From: Streptomyces olindensis
Lineage (GTDB): Bacteria; Actinomycetota; Actinomycetes; Streptomycetales; Streptomycetaceae
DNA length: 64,000 bases
Reading direction: 5' to 3'
NCBI GenBank assembly: GCA_000696115.1
Contig: JJOH01000016.1
Location: forward strand, 186,001 to 250,000
The notes beneath the pieces are model-generated. The model had not been told where the DNA came from. It did no database searches and saw only the letters and a list, made by a program, of their open reading frames with translations. Positions 47,876 through 55,498 of the stretch are shown here, piece by piece. Numbering within the stretch: the first letter of the stretch is position 1; each line of letters opens with the position of its first letter. The position numbers and the translations under genes are program-made.

Positions 47876-48307
47876 ATGAGGGTGACCCGACCGATGCTCG
47901 CGCTGAGCGGCGCGGTGGCGATACTGGCGCTGGCCGGCTGCGGATCCGGCGGCAAGGACGAGGCGGCCGTTCCGGAGGCGGTGACCGGCAGCCTGGAACA
48001 CATCGCGGCCGAGGCCAAGTGCAAGCCGAACATGCAGACCGACGCCGACACCATCCGCCAGGCCATCTGCAAGAAGGGCAAGGAGAAGTACGTCCTCGCC
48101 ACCTTCGCCACCGACCGCGGCCAGCGCGAATGGCTGAACAGCGCCAAGGACTACGGCGGCTACTACCTGGTCGGCCGCAAGTGGGTCGCCGTCGGCCAGG
48201 AGAAGACGGTCACGGCGCTGCAGGGCACGCTCGGCGGGACCATGGAAGAGGGCTCCGAGCACATGAACCCCGGTGGCAGCCACAACAGCGGCAACCACCA
48301 CGGCTGA
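47876..48307 (+). CDS. Small lipoprotein
   Basis: This 143-residue precursor has a clear lipobox (LALAGC, Cys at 22). The mature domain includes two further Cys (EAKCKPNM, AICKKGK) and ends in a His/Asn/Gly-rich tail (SHNSGNHHG) that might bind metal. I do not recognise the family. GGAGGA lies just before the ATG. The gene is divergent from the TPR gene and convergent with the DUF1996 gene, from which a long palindromic terminator separates it. Confidence 0.85.
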   Translation: MRVTRPMLALSGAVAILALAGCGSGGKDEAAVPEAVTGSLEHIAAEAKCKPNMQTDADTIRQAICKKGKEKYVLATFATDRGQREWLNSAKDYGGYYLVGRKWVAVGQEKTVTALQGTLGGTMEEGSEHMNPGGSHNSGNHHG

Positions 48308-48329
48308 CCGCGCGGAGCCCGGCAAGCGA

Positions 48330-48361
48330 AAGCCGGCGGTGGGAATTCCCACCGCCGGCTT
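48330..48361. terminator. Perfect 32-bp palindrome, bidirectional terminator
   Basis: The 32 bp are a perfect palindrome without a central spacer, flanked by A and T residues on each side. They lie between convergent stop codons at 48307 and 48377, an ideal bidirectional terminator. Confidence 0.9.
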
Positions 48362-48376
48362 CCTACTGTGTGAGGA

Positions 48377-49927
48377 CTACTGGCAGTCCTCGCCGTTGTT
48401 GATGCACTGGACCATCTCGTTCATCACGTTCTCGTCGAAGAAGTTGATGAAGTCGTTGTGGTCGGTGATCGGCTTGTGCAGCTGCTCCGGGAAGGAGTCC
48501 ACCGCGAAGGCGTTCTGCACCTGCCCGTTGTTGATCTGCGGCGCCGGGACGTCGTAGACCAGGCGGACCTGGAGCTGGGGGATGGCCTGGAAGCCGTTCG
48601 AGCAGCTGCCGTCCGCCTCCACGAAGTCCACGTGGGTGCGGTGGTTGGCGCTGTCGATGTTCTGGCCGTCCCAGCAGCTCTGGAAGTTGGACGTCCGCAC
48701 CACGCTGCTGCCCTCGGGGCAGAGCGGGTACTTGTCCGTCACCTGACGGTCCTCGAAGCCGGTGCAGCTCCAGGAGGTGTTGGCGTTGTTCAGGCCGTTG
48801 GTGAAGGACTTGGCGTCACCGGTGATGATGCGCAGGGCCTTCGGCATCGCGACGACGTCGCTGGTGCGGTTGCCGACGAACTTCAGCTGCGCCTCGGCCG
48901 GCTCGACGATCTTGCCGACGTTGCCGTCCTGGCCACCGCCCGGCTGACCCTGGTCGATGTCCTGCGAGCCGTCCTGGATGCGCAGGACCGGCCAGAAGTA
49001 CGAGGACTTGTCGCCCTGGTTCTGGCAGGACGTCTGGGCGTTCGCCAGGTCCTCGTCGCTCGCGAAGGCGTTGTTGCTCTGGTTGCCGACGTAGTCGTGC
49101 TGGTGCTGCGCGCCGTTGGACACGCCGGGCGCCACGATCACGTTGTCGGAGTTGCGGTTCTCGTTCTCGTTGGTGCCGCAGTTCGTGGTGAACGAGCCCG
49201 TGGAACCGCCGTCGCCGTTCGCGGCGAGGCCGTTGGGCAGGTTGCGGGAGTTCGGCTGGACGTCCTCGATGTTGATGAAGTCCGCCGCCGCGGGGCCGTT
49301 GCCGGCCTGGCCGCCGTTGCCGCCCTGGCCCTGGTCCTGGCCGTTGTCCTGGCCCTGGTCCTGACCGCCGTCGTTGTTCTGGCCGCCGTCGTTCTGCCCG
49401 CCGTCGTTCTGCCCGTCGTTGTTCTGGCCGCCTCCGGCCTGGCCGTCGTTGGTGTTCGCGTCGGCGGCCATGCCCTTGCACTCGGCGAGCTGCTCGAGGT
49501 TGGCCGGGGCCTGTCCGCCCACCCGCCGGATGTTGATCCCGATCCGGTCGAGGGCCGCGACCCGCTTCGACTTCAGCGGGCCGAGGATGGCGTTGTTGAC
49601 GAAGCCCGAGTCACCGGCCTGGGCCTGGCGCGTGGAGGCGAGCCGGGTGTAGGCCTCGCTGATCTGCTTGTCGAGGTTCGCCAGCTCCTTGTCCACCCCC
49701 TGGCGAGCACCGTCCGGCACATCGGTCAGTTTCTGTCCGACGTCGGGGCACTGGATCGTGGCGATCTGCGCGCCCGCGGACTTCGTCTGGTTCGCCGAGT
49801 TCTCCTCATGCGCCGAGGCATAGAAGTTTGCCCAGATCAGCCCGCCCCCACCGAGCGCTAGGGCCGCCGATGCGGCTATGGCCTTGGTGGCCAGCGGCGT
49901 ACGGCGTTTTCTTGTGTTGCGTCCCAT
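48377..49927 (-). CDS. Exported DUF1996 protein with a Q/N/G-rich linker
   Basis: The 516-residue protein has an N-terminal signal or anchor helix (about 12-34), a helical region (about 50-150), a Gln/Asn/Gly/Asp-rich linker (about 155-210, with repeated GGQNDGG and DQGQ units) and a DUF1996 domain to the end. Family landmarks include SYFWPVLRI, SSVVRTSNFQSCWDG, HRTHVDFV and CSNGFQAIPQLQVRLVYDV. DUF1996 occurs in fungi and actinobacteria, is secreted and has no established function. The ATG at 49925-49927 has AGAGGAG 4 nt upstream; the longer frame to 49996 has no support. About 200 bp to the next gene upstream hold only a short dyad. Confidence 0.9.
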   Translation of the reverse strand: MGRNTRKRRTPLATKAIAASAALALGGGGLIWANFYASAHEENSANQTKSAGAQIATIQCPDVGQKLTDVPDGARQGVDKELANLDKQISEAYTRLASTRQAQAGDSGFVNNAILGPLKSKRVAALDRIGINIRRVGGQAPANLEQLAECKGMAADANTNDGQAGGGQNNDGQNDGGQNDGGQNNDGGQDQGQDNGQDQGQGGNGGQAGNGPAAADFINIEDVQPNSRNLPNGLAANGDGGSTGSFTTNCGTNENENRNSDNVIVAPGVSNGAQHQHDYVGNQSNNAFASDEDLANAQTSCQNQGDKSSYFWPVLRIQDGSQDIDQGQPGGGQDGNVGKIVEPAEAQLKFVGNRTSDVVAMPKALRIITGDAKSFTNGLNNANTSWSCTGFEDRQVTDKYPLCPEGSSVVRTSNFQSCWDGQNIDSANHRTHVDFVEADGSCSNGFQAIPQLQVRLVYDVPAPQINNGQVQNAFAVDSFPEQLHKPITDHNDFINFFDENVMNEMVQCINNGEDCQ

Positions 49928-50098
49928 GGAACTCCTCTGACTTCCTTTTTCGGGGGCATCGAGGCGCCCGACAGGAGTGAAGCGGCTCCCTTCCATACGG
50001 AGCGCGTCCCAGGGGTGTTCAGATGTCTCGGAAATTGATGCGAGATTCGTGAGGGCTCTGTGTCCTCAACAGCCCCTTTGGTACCGGGAGTTGTGGAT

Positions 50099-50113
50099 CA
50101 CCCACGGTGGGTG
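50099..50113. promoter_or_regulatory. Short palindrome between the DUF1996 and response-regulator genes
   Basis: CACCCAC, one G and GTGGGTG form a 15-bp dyad 18 bp past the response-regulator stop. It could be a weak terminator for that gene or an operator for the DUF1996 gene 170 bp further. Confidence 0.35.
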
Positions 50114-50130
50114 AAGCAGCCCGTCCGGTT

Positions 50131-50784
50131 TCAGCGGCCGTGGTCGAGATACGCGAGAACCGCCAGCACGCGCCGGTTGTCGTCGTCCGAGACCTCAAGG
50201 CCCAGTTTGGCGAAGATGTTCGCGGTGTGCTTGGCGATCGCCCGTTCCGTCACGACCAGTTTCCCGGCGATCGCCGCGTTGGACCGGCCCTGCGCCATCA
50301 GCTCCAGCACCTCCAGCTCCCGGGGCGTCAGCCGCGCCAGCGGCCGGTCGCCGCCCGACTGCCGGGCCAGCAGCTGCTGGATGACCTGCGGATCCATCGC
50401 CGTACCGCCGGCGGCGACCCGCCGTACGGCGTCCACGAACTGCTCGGCGTCGAACACCCGGTCCTTCAGCAGGTACCCGACCGCGCCGCTGCCGTCGGCG
50501 AGCAGCTCGCGCGCGTACAGCTGCTCCACGTGCTGGGAGAGCACCAGCACCGGCAGTCCGGGCCGCCTGCGGCGGGCGTCGAGCGCGCACTGCAGGCCCT
50601 CGTCGGTGTGCGTGGGCGGCAGGCGGACGTCGACGACCGCGACGTCCGGGTCCAGCTCGGCCAGCGCGGCGGCCAGTTCGGGCCCGGACTCGACGGCCGC
50701 CGCGATCTCGAAGCCGTGCGCCTGGAGCAGCCGGACGAGTCCGTCGCGCAGCAGGAACAGATCTTCGGCGAGGACTACGCGCAA
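50131..50784 (-). CDS. NarL/LuxR-type response regulator
   Basis: A 217-residue protein with a receiver domain (about 1-120, phospho-acceptor Asp at 52 in VAVVDVRLPP, conserved Lys in YLLKD) and a LuxR helix-turn-helix (LTPRELEVLELMAQGRSNAA, VVTERAIAKHTANIFAKLGL). The start is most likely a TTG at 50782-50784: it gives MRVVLAEDLF, exactly the start of a receiver domain, and GGAG lies 5 nt upstream. No ATG or GTG fits in this frame. The start overlaps the kinase stop by 10 bp, so kinase and regulator are translationally coupled. Targets unknown. Confidence 0.92.
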   Translation of the reverse strand: MRVVLAEDLFLLRDGLVRLLQAHGFEIAAAVESGPELAAALAELDPDVAVVDVRLPPTHTDEGLQCALDARRRRPGLPVLVLSQHVEQLYARELLADGSGAVGYLLKDRVFDAEQFVDAVRRVAAGGTAMDPQVIQQLLARQSGGDRPLARLTPRELEVLELMAQGRSNAAIAGKLVVTERAIAKHTANIFAKLGLEVSDDDNRRVLAVLAYLDHGR

Positions 50785-52034
50785 GGGATCTCCATGGTGA
50801 CCATGGTGGGACCGCCCGCGGGACTGCTGACGGCCAGGACGCCGTCGAATGTACCGAGTCGCCGCTCGACCCCGGCCAGTCCGGAACCGGCCCCGATCAC
50901 CGCGCCGCCCTTGCCGTTGTCGGTGACGGTCGCCCGCAGCATGCCGTCCGTCCGGTGCAGGTCGACCCAGATCCGGTCCGCGCCGGAGTGCTTGACGGCG
51001 TTGGTGAGCACCTCGCTCACGGCGAAGTACGCGGCCGACTCCACGGGCGCCTCCGCCCGCCCGGGCAGGTCCACACTCACCTCGGTCGGCACCGGCAGCC
51101 GCAGCGCCAGCGCCCGTACGGCGTCGCCCAGCCCGCGTTCGGCGAGCACCGGCGGGTGGATGCCGCGCACCAGCTCGCGCAGCTCGGTCAGGGCCTCCAC
51201 CGAGGACTTGCGGGCCTGTGCGATCAGCTCCTTGGCCTGGGCGGGGTCCTTGTCGAGCAGCGCCTCGATGGTGCCCAGGTCCATGCCGACGGCGACGAGC
51301 CGGGCCTGGGCCCCGTCGTGCAGGTCCCGCTCGATGCGCCGCAGCTCGGCGGCGGAGGCGTCGACCGCGTCCCGTCGCGTCTCGGTCAGCACCCGCACCC
51401 GCTCGGCCAGTTCCCCCTGACCGCTGCCGAGCACGGCCCGGGTGAGCCGGAAGTGGGAGTCCAGCAGGCGCGGCGTGAAGAAGTGCGCGAGGAACAGCAG
51501 GACCAGGCCCAGGGCCGCCGCGCCGAAGGCGGACGCCTGGCCCGTCACCGGCACGAACCCGTACCAGTACCCGTCGGGGAAGACCCGCCACAGCCCGAGG
51601 GCGAGCGCGAACCCCTCCAGCGGGTAGAGCAGCAGCACGGCCGGCAGCAGCGCGGTGACGAACCCCGCGGTCATGTCGACCGGCAGCCACCTCAGGTCCC
51701 GCCAGGTCGCCGGGTCGCGCAGCAGCGCGAAGGTGCGGGTCCAGGGGTTGGCGCCGCCGGGCAGCGGCCGGTACGCCGGGGGTATCCGCACCCCGCCCCA
51801 CTCCGCCGCGAGCACCCGCCGCCAGTTCGCGAACGTCCGCACCCCCGTCAGGACGTACGGCGTCGTCACGAGCCCGACCCCGATCGGGATGAGGGCGATC
51901 GAGACCAGGGACAGGCAGAAGCACAGCACCGCCCCCGGCAGACAGACGAGGGCGAGTGCCAGCCCCCGCACCGCGGCGAGCCCCACGCCCCGCCCCTTCG
52001 TACGCCCGTTGCCGCTCTTCGTGTCGATGGTCAT
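50775..52034 (-). CDS. NarL-type sensor histidine kinase
   Basis: This 419-residue kinase has an N-terminal membrane part with about four to five helices (about 22-60 and 120-190), followed by a HisKA_3 dimerisation domain with the phosphorylated His at 239 (RRIERDLHDGAQARLVAVGM). The ATPase domain has the N-box SEVLTNAVKHSG and the G-box GAGSGLAGVERRL. The membrane part has no large extracellular loop, so it probably senses an envelope or membrane condition. The ATG at 52032-52034 (MTIDTKSGNG) starts the protein. Its partner is the overlapping response regulator gene. Confidence 0.92.
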   Translation of the reverse strand: MTIDTKSGNGRTKGRGVGLAAVRGLALALVCLPGAVLCFCLSLVSIALIPIGVGLVTTPYVLTGVRTFANWRRVLAAEWGGVRIPPAYRPLPGGANPWTRTFALLRDPATWRDLRWLPVDMTAGFVTALLPAVLLLYPLEGFALALGLWRVFPDGYWYGFVPVTGQASAFGAAALGLVLLFLAHFFTPRLLDSHFRLTRAVLGSGQGELAERVRVLTETRRDAVDASAAELRRIERDLHDGAQARLVAVGMDLGTIEALLDKDPAQAKELIAQARKSSVEALTELRELVRGIHPPVLAERGLGDAVRALALRLPVPTEVSVDLPGRAEAPVESAAYFAVSEVLTNAVKHSGADRIWVDLHRTDGMLRATVTDNGKGGAVIGAGSGLAGVERRLGTFDGVLAVSSPAGGPTMVTMEIPCA

Positions 52035-52103
52035 GGCGTCAGTCTGGCCGAGCACGGGTGCGGGGGCACGGGGCCGGGACACCCGGTCAGGGGGTGGTGC
52101 TAC

Positions 52104-53120
52104 CTACACCTCCGCGGACCCGCCGGCCGCGAGCACCTTCGCCTCCACCTCCGGGTCGAGGCCCTTGCGCGTCCGATCGGGGCGCTGGGGCGCCGTGCCG
52201 CCGATGGCCCGCAGCCAGCTCCAGGTGTCGGCCACGGTCTCCTCGACGGGGCGGCAGCGCAGCCCCGCCGCGACCGCCCGGGAGACGTCCGCGCCGTGCA
52301 GGGCGTCGTGCAGGTCGCTGCCCGGCGGCACCCACACCGGCAGCTCGGTCCACGGCTCGATGCCCGCCCGGAGGATCACCTCCGGCTCGGTCCACCGGAG
52401 TTCGGCCCCCCCGCCGGTGACCCGCACGCAGGCGTCCAGCAACTCGCCCATGGTGGTGTGTCCCTGAGGGCTCATCAGGTTGTACGGCCCGCTGAGCTGC
52501 CGCTCCGCCGCGTTCAGCATCCACTCGGCGAGGTCGCGGACGTCCACGTACTGCAGGGGCAGCTCCCGCGGGCCCGGGGCCAGTACCGGGCCGCCGCGCG
52601 CCGTCCGGCCCAGCCACCAGGGCAGCCGGCCGACGTTCTCGTACGGGCCGAGGAGCAACCCGGCCCGCACGAGCACCGACCGGTCCTCGCCGAAGGCGTC
52701 CAGGACGGCCAGTTCACCGCCCCGCTTGTCCTGCGGGTACGCGGTCTGCTCCGCGTCGGCCGACGCCCCCTCCACCACGGGCGCGTCCTCGCCGTACCCG
52801 GCGGGCGGGGCCCACGCGTACACCGAGCAGCTCGACACGTACACGTACCGGTGGGCGCGGCCCCGCAGCAGCCGCGCCGCGTCCCGCACCGCGTACGGCG
52901 CAGCCGACCAGGTGTCGACGACGACGTCCCACTCGCCCGGGTCCTCGGCGAGGGCGGCCAGCCCGTCGGGCGCGGTGCGGTCGCCGCGCAGCGACCGCAC
53001 GCCCGGCGGCGCCGCGTGCCGCCCCCGGTGGAAGACGGTCACCTCCCAGCCCCGCGCCAGCGCCGCCTCCACGACGGGCCGCCCCGCGAACTCCGTACCA
53101 CCCAGCATCAGAAGCCTCAT
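52104..53120 (-). CDS. NAD-dependent epimerase/dehydratase family protein (extended SDR-like)
   Basis: This 338-residue protein has a Rossmann start MRLLMLGGTEFAGRPVVEAA, a less standard cofactor motif (GGTxFxG) seen in the isoflavone-reductase/CSP41-like SDR group. YVSSCSVYAW and the later Tyr-rich YPQDKRGGE occupy the region of the catalytic YxxxK, here AYPQDK. The C-terminal half resembles sugar-nucleotide epimerases, but the substrate cannot be named. It lies 69 bp upstream of the histidine kinase gene on the same strand. Start ATG at 53118-53120. Confidence 0.85.
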   Translation of the reverse strand: MRLLMLGGTEFAGRPVVEAALARGWEVTVFHRGRHAAPPGVRSLRGDRTAPDGLAALAEDPGEWDVVVDTWSAAPYAVRDAARLLRGRAHRYVYVSSCSVYAWAPPAGYGEDAPVVEGASADAEQTAYPQDKRGGELAVLDAFGEDRSVLVRAGLLLGPYENVGRLPWWLGRTARGGPVLAPGPRELPLQYVDVRDLAEWMLNAAERQLSGPYNLMSPQGHTTMGELLDACVRVTGGGAELRWTEPEVILRAGIEPWTELPVWVPPGSDLHDALHGADVSRAVAAGLRCRPVEETVADTWSWLRAIGGTAPQRPDRTRKGLDPEVEAKVLAAGGSAEV

Positions 53121-53189
53121 ACCGCCGACTCTGCCGGGTGGGGCGGCGCGGCGGAACGAGGCTCTGCTGTCAGCAGACGGCGCGCCGGG

Positions 53190-53777
53190 TCAGGGGCCCG
53201 TCGGCGGCACGTACTTGTAGCCGACGCGGCGCACCGTCCGGATCGTGTCGCGGTGCTCGGCGCCCAGCTTGCGGCGCAGCCGGGCGATGTGGACGTCGAC
53301 CGTGCGGCCGTCGCCCACGTGCCCGTAGCCCCACACCGTGCCGACCAGCTGGTCGCGGGTGTGCACCCGGCCCGGGTGCGCCACCAGGTGGGCGAGCAGC
53401 TCGAACTCCAGGTACGTGAGGTCGAGCGGCCGTCCGGCCACCTCGGCGGTGCGCTGCACGGTGTCGACGCGGATCAGCGGCTCGCCGCCCGGCTCGGCCC
53501 CGGCCTCGGGGCCGGTCGCCGCGGGCCGGTCCGGCACCGCCACCGGGAACGGCGGCTGCTGGTCGGCCGGGACGAGCACCAGGTAGCCGATCATCGGCGG
53601 CTGCCCGGGCAGCGTCGGCAGGGTGTGCGGGGGAGCCGGCAGCCAGGTGGCACCGGGCGGCAGCAGATCCGCCACGGTCACCACCTCGTCCCGGTCGACG
53701 GCACGCAGCCGGTGCCGGGGGCCGTGCGGGGCGGGGGAGTCGAGGGTGGCGGTGGACAGGGAACGAGTGGTCGCCAT
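53190..53777 (-). CDS. OmpR-type winged-helix regulator next to glnII (candidate GlnRII)
   Basis: The 195-residue protein has a C-terminal OmpR/PhoB winged-helix domain (about 97-190: VDTVQRTAEVAGRPLDLTYL, VHTRDQLVGTVWGYG, VDVHIARLRRKLG, IRTVRRVGYKYV). The first 95 residues are Pro-rich and show no phospho-acceptor receiver domain, only a short hydrophobic strand-like segment (MIGYLVLVPADQQ). In S. coelicolor the orphan regulator GlnRII lies close to glnII; position and fold make this a candidate ortholog, but I cannot align them here. Start ATG at 53775-53777, with no strong ribosome binding site. A 40-codon ORF with coding-like base use lies just upstream. Confidence 0.8.
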   Translation of the reverse strand: MATTRSLSTATLDSPAPHGPRHRLRAVDRDEVVTVADLLPPGATWLPAPPHTLPTLPGQPPMIGYLVLVPADQQPPFPVAVPDRPAATGPEAGAEPGGEPLIRVDTVQRTAEVAGRPLDLTYLEFELLAHLVAHPGRVHTRDQLVGTVWGYGHVGDGRTVDVHIARLRRKLGAEHRDTIRTVRRVGYKYVPPTGP

Positions 53778-53857
53778 GAGAGGTCAGCTCTTTTCGCGCG
53801 AGAGGTTCGTCAGGGACGTACGCCGTTGCGCGCTGGCCGAAGACCGGGGGTACGGCT

Positions 53858-53980
53858 TTAGAGGGCCGGCGCGTTCACCGCGCGGCAACACACCCGGTCG
53901 AAGTCGTGGTGCTGACGGGAAGGCCAGAAGGGCTCGAGGTCATGGCGACCCGTCGCGGGGAGCTTCTGGAGGCTGGCCAT
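53858..53980 (-). CDS. Possible 40-residue small protein or leader peptide with a Cys-Cys motif
   Basis: An ATG at 53978-53980 opens 40 codons (MASLQKLPATGRHDLEPF ... HHDFDRVCCRAVNAPAL) ending in TAA. Nearly all third positions are G or C, as in real genes here, and the frame has a clear end, 80 bp before the winged-helix regulator start and on the same strand. A GGGGGC is the only nearby ribosome-binding-like sequence. The HxDFDRVCCR segment is reminiscent of short actinobacterial leader peptides (HVDLxRV...C), but that is only resemblance. Coding status is probable, function unknown. Confidence 0.5.
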   Translation of the reverse strand: MASLQKLPATGRHDLEPFWPSRQHHDFDRVCCRAVNAPAL

Positions 53981-54056
53981 GCCCCCATTGAAGCAGAAGA
54001 AGGCCCTCGGCAGGACCCTCCTCTCACTGCTTGGACGCTTCCCCGGCACACACGCG

Positions 54057-54090
54057 AGGGGGCGCCCACCGTTCCCGGTGGGCGCCCCCT
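54057..54090 (-). terminator. Terminator of glnII
   Basis: A perfect 14-bp stem (54057-54070 with 54077-54090) with a 6-nt loop lies 20 bp past the glnII stop codon. Confidence 0.9.
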
Positions 54091-54110
54091 TCACGGAGCT
54101 GTGGGGTGGA

Positions 54111-55142
54111 TCAGACCTGGCCGGCCTTCTCCAGGGCCGAGCAGCACGTGTCGACGAGCAGGCGGGTCACCACGTACGGGTCGACGTTGGCGTTGGGACG
54201 GCGGTCCTCGATGTAGCCCTTGCCGTCCTTCTCGACCTGCCACGGGATACGGACCGAGGCACCGCGGTTGGAGACGCCGTAGGAGAACTTGTCCCACGGG
54301 GCGGTCTCGTGCAGACCGGTCAGGCGGTCGTCGATGCCGGCGCCGTAGTTCTTGACGTGGTCGAGCGGCTTGGAGCCCTCACCGAGCGACTCGCACGCGG
54401 TGATGATCGCGTCGTAGCCCTCGCGCATCGCCTTGGTGGAGAAGTTGGTGTGCGCGCCGGCGCCGTTCCAGTCGCCCTTGACCGGCTTCGGGTCGAGGGT
54501 GGCGGCGATGTCGAAGTCCTCGGCGGTGCGGTAGAGCAGCCAGCGGGCCACCCACAGCTGGTCCGAGACCTCCAGCGGGGACAGCGGGCCGACCTGGAAC
54601 TCCCACTGGCCCGGCATGACCTCGGCGTTGATGCCGGAGATGCCGAGGCCGGCCTTCAGGCAGTTGTCGAGGTGGGCCTCGACGACGTCACGGCCGAAGA
54701 TCTCGTCGGCGCCGACGCCGCAGTAGTAGCCGCCCTGCGGGGCCGGGAAGCCGCCCTTGGGGAAGCCGAGCGGGTAGCCGTCCTTGAAGAAGGTGTACTC
54801 CTGCTCGATGCCGAAGATCGGCTCCTGCGCCGCGAACTTCTCCGCGACCTCGGCCAGCGCGGCACGGGTGTTGCTGGGGTGCGGGGTGAAGTCGATGTTC
54901 AGCACCTCGCACAGGACCAGCACGTCGTCGCCGCCGCGGATCGGGTCCGGGCAGGTGAAGACCGGCTTCAGCACGCAGTCCGAGGCGTGGCCCTCGGCCT
55001 GGTTGGTGGAGGACCCGTCGAAGCCCCAGATCGGCAGCGCGTCGAGACCGGCGGGGGAACCCGCGATGATCTTGGTCTTGGAACGCAGTTTGGCCGTCGG
55101 CTCGGTGCCGTCGATCCAGATGTACTCAGCCTTGAAGGTCAC
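54111..55142 (-). CDS. glnII: Glutamine synthetase II (eukaryotic-type)
   Basis: GlnII makes glutamine from glutamate, ammonia and ATP. The 343-residue protein matches GSII: VTFKAEYIWIDGTEPTAKLR, PIWGFDGSSTNQAEG, PIFGIEQEYTFFKDGYPLGF, GINAEVMPGQWEFQVGP, GDWNGAGAHTNFSTKAMREG and ASVRIPWQVEKDGKGYIEDR. GSII is not controlled by adenylylation, unlike GSI, and in Streptomyces is controlled at transcription by GlnR. The GTG at 55140-55142 is used with GAAGGA about 9 nt upstream; an ATG at 55151 overlaps that site. A GlnR-like element lies about 90-140 bp upstream. Confidence 0.97.
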   Translation of the reverse strand: MTFKAEYIWIDGTEPTAKLRSKTKIIAGSPAGLDALPIWGFDGSSTNQAEGHASDCVLKPVFTCPDPIRGGDDVLVLCEVLNIDFTPHPSNTRAALAEVAEKFAAQEPIFGIEQEYTFFKDGYPLGFPKGGFPAPQGGYYCGVGADEIFGRDVVEAHLDNCLKAGLGISGINAEVMPGQWEFQVGPLSPLEVSDQLWVARWLLYRTAEDFDIAATLDPKPVKGDWNGAGAHTNFSTKAMREGYDAIITACESLGEGSKPLDHVKNYGAGIDDRLTGLHETAPWDKFSYGVSNRGASVRIPWQVEKDGKGYIEDRRPNANVDPYVVTRLLVDTCCSALEKAGQV

Positions 55143-55233
55143 GGGCCACATCCTTCGGGGGTGTGTCTGGGCGCGTATCGCGGGTGCTGCGGCGCTGCGG
55201 CACTGGGGCGCCGCTGTAGTTGCCCGGCAGCTT

Positions 55234-55282
55234 GTCAACAGGCGATTTCCCGGCCATTGCTCGAATGTGAACCCCGTGTTAC
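55234..55282 (-). promoter_or_regulatory. GlnR-like element upstream of glnII
   Basis: Read toward glnII: GTAAC (55282-55278), 6 nt, TTCAC (55271-55267), 6 nt, GCAAT (55260-55256), 6 nt, GAAAT (55249-55245), 6 nt, TTGAC (55238-55234). The five 5-mers are all 11 bp apart. GTAAC and the GCAAT-N6-GAAAT pair approach the known GlnR boxes (gTnAc-n6-GaAAc). GlnR control of glnII is established in streptomycetes, so this is the likely site. Confidence 0.6.
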
Positions 55283-55338
55283 CTGGTGGCGCTGTGCCAC
55301 GGGTCACGCTGTGAGGGTGTTTGCCCGCGGTGAGCGGC

Positions 55339-55373
55339 CGGTCACCGGCTTCCCTCCGTCAAGCCGGTGACCG
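55339..55373 (-). terminator. Second hairpin after the 55.5-kb secreted protein gene
   Basis: A 13-bp stem (55339-55351 with 55361-55373) with a 9-nt loop lies between the glnII promoter region and the gene at 55499, insulating glnII from upstream transcription. Confidence 0.7.
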
Positions 55374-55444
55374 CCGCCGCGTGGCCCCGACGTGCCGGTC
55401 CCGCCGCCCCTGGCCGGGGGCAGCAGGACCGGTGACACGTACGG

Positions 55445-55472
55445 GGGGGCGGCCGAGGGGTGGGCCGCCCCC
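55445..55472 (-). terminator. Terminator of the 55.5-kb secreted protein gene
   Basis: A perfect 10-bp stem (55445-55454 with 55463-55472) with an 8-nt loop lies 26 bp past the stop codon. Confidence 0.75.
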
Positions 55473-55498
55473 TCAGTGACTCACTCGATCGTCCGGCC

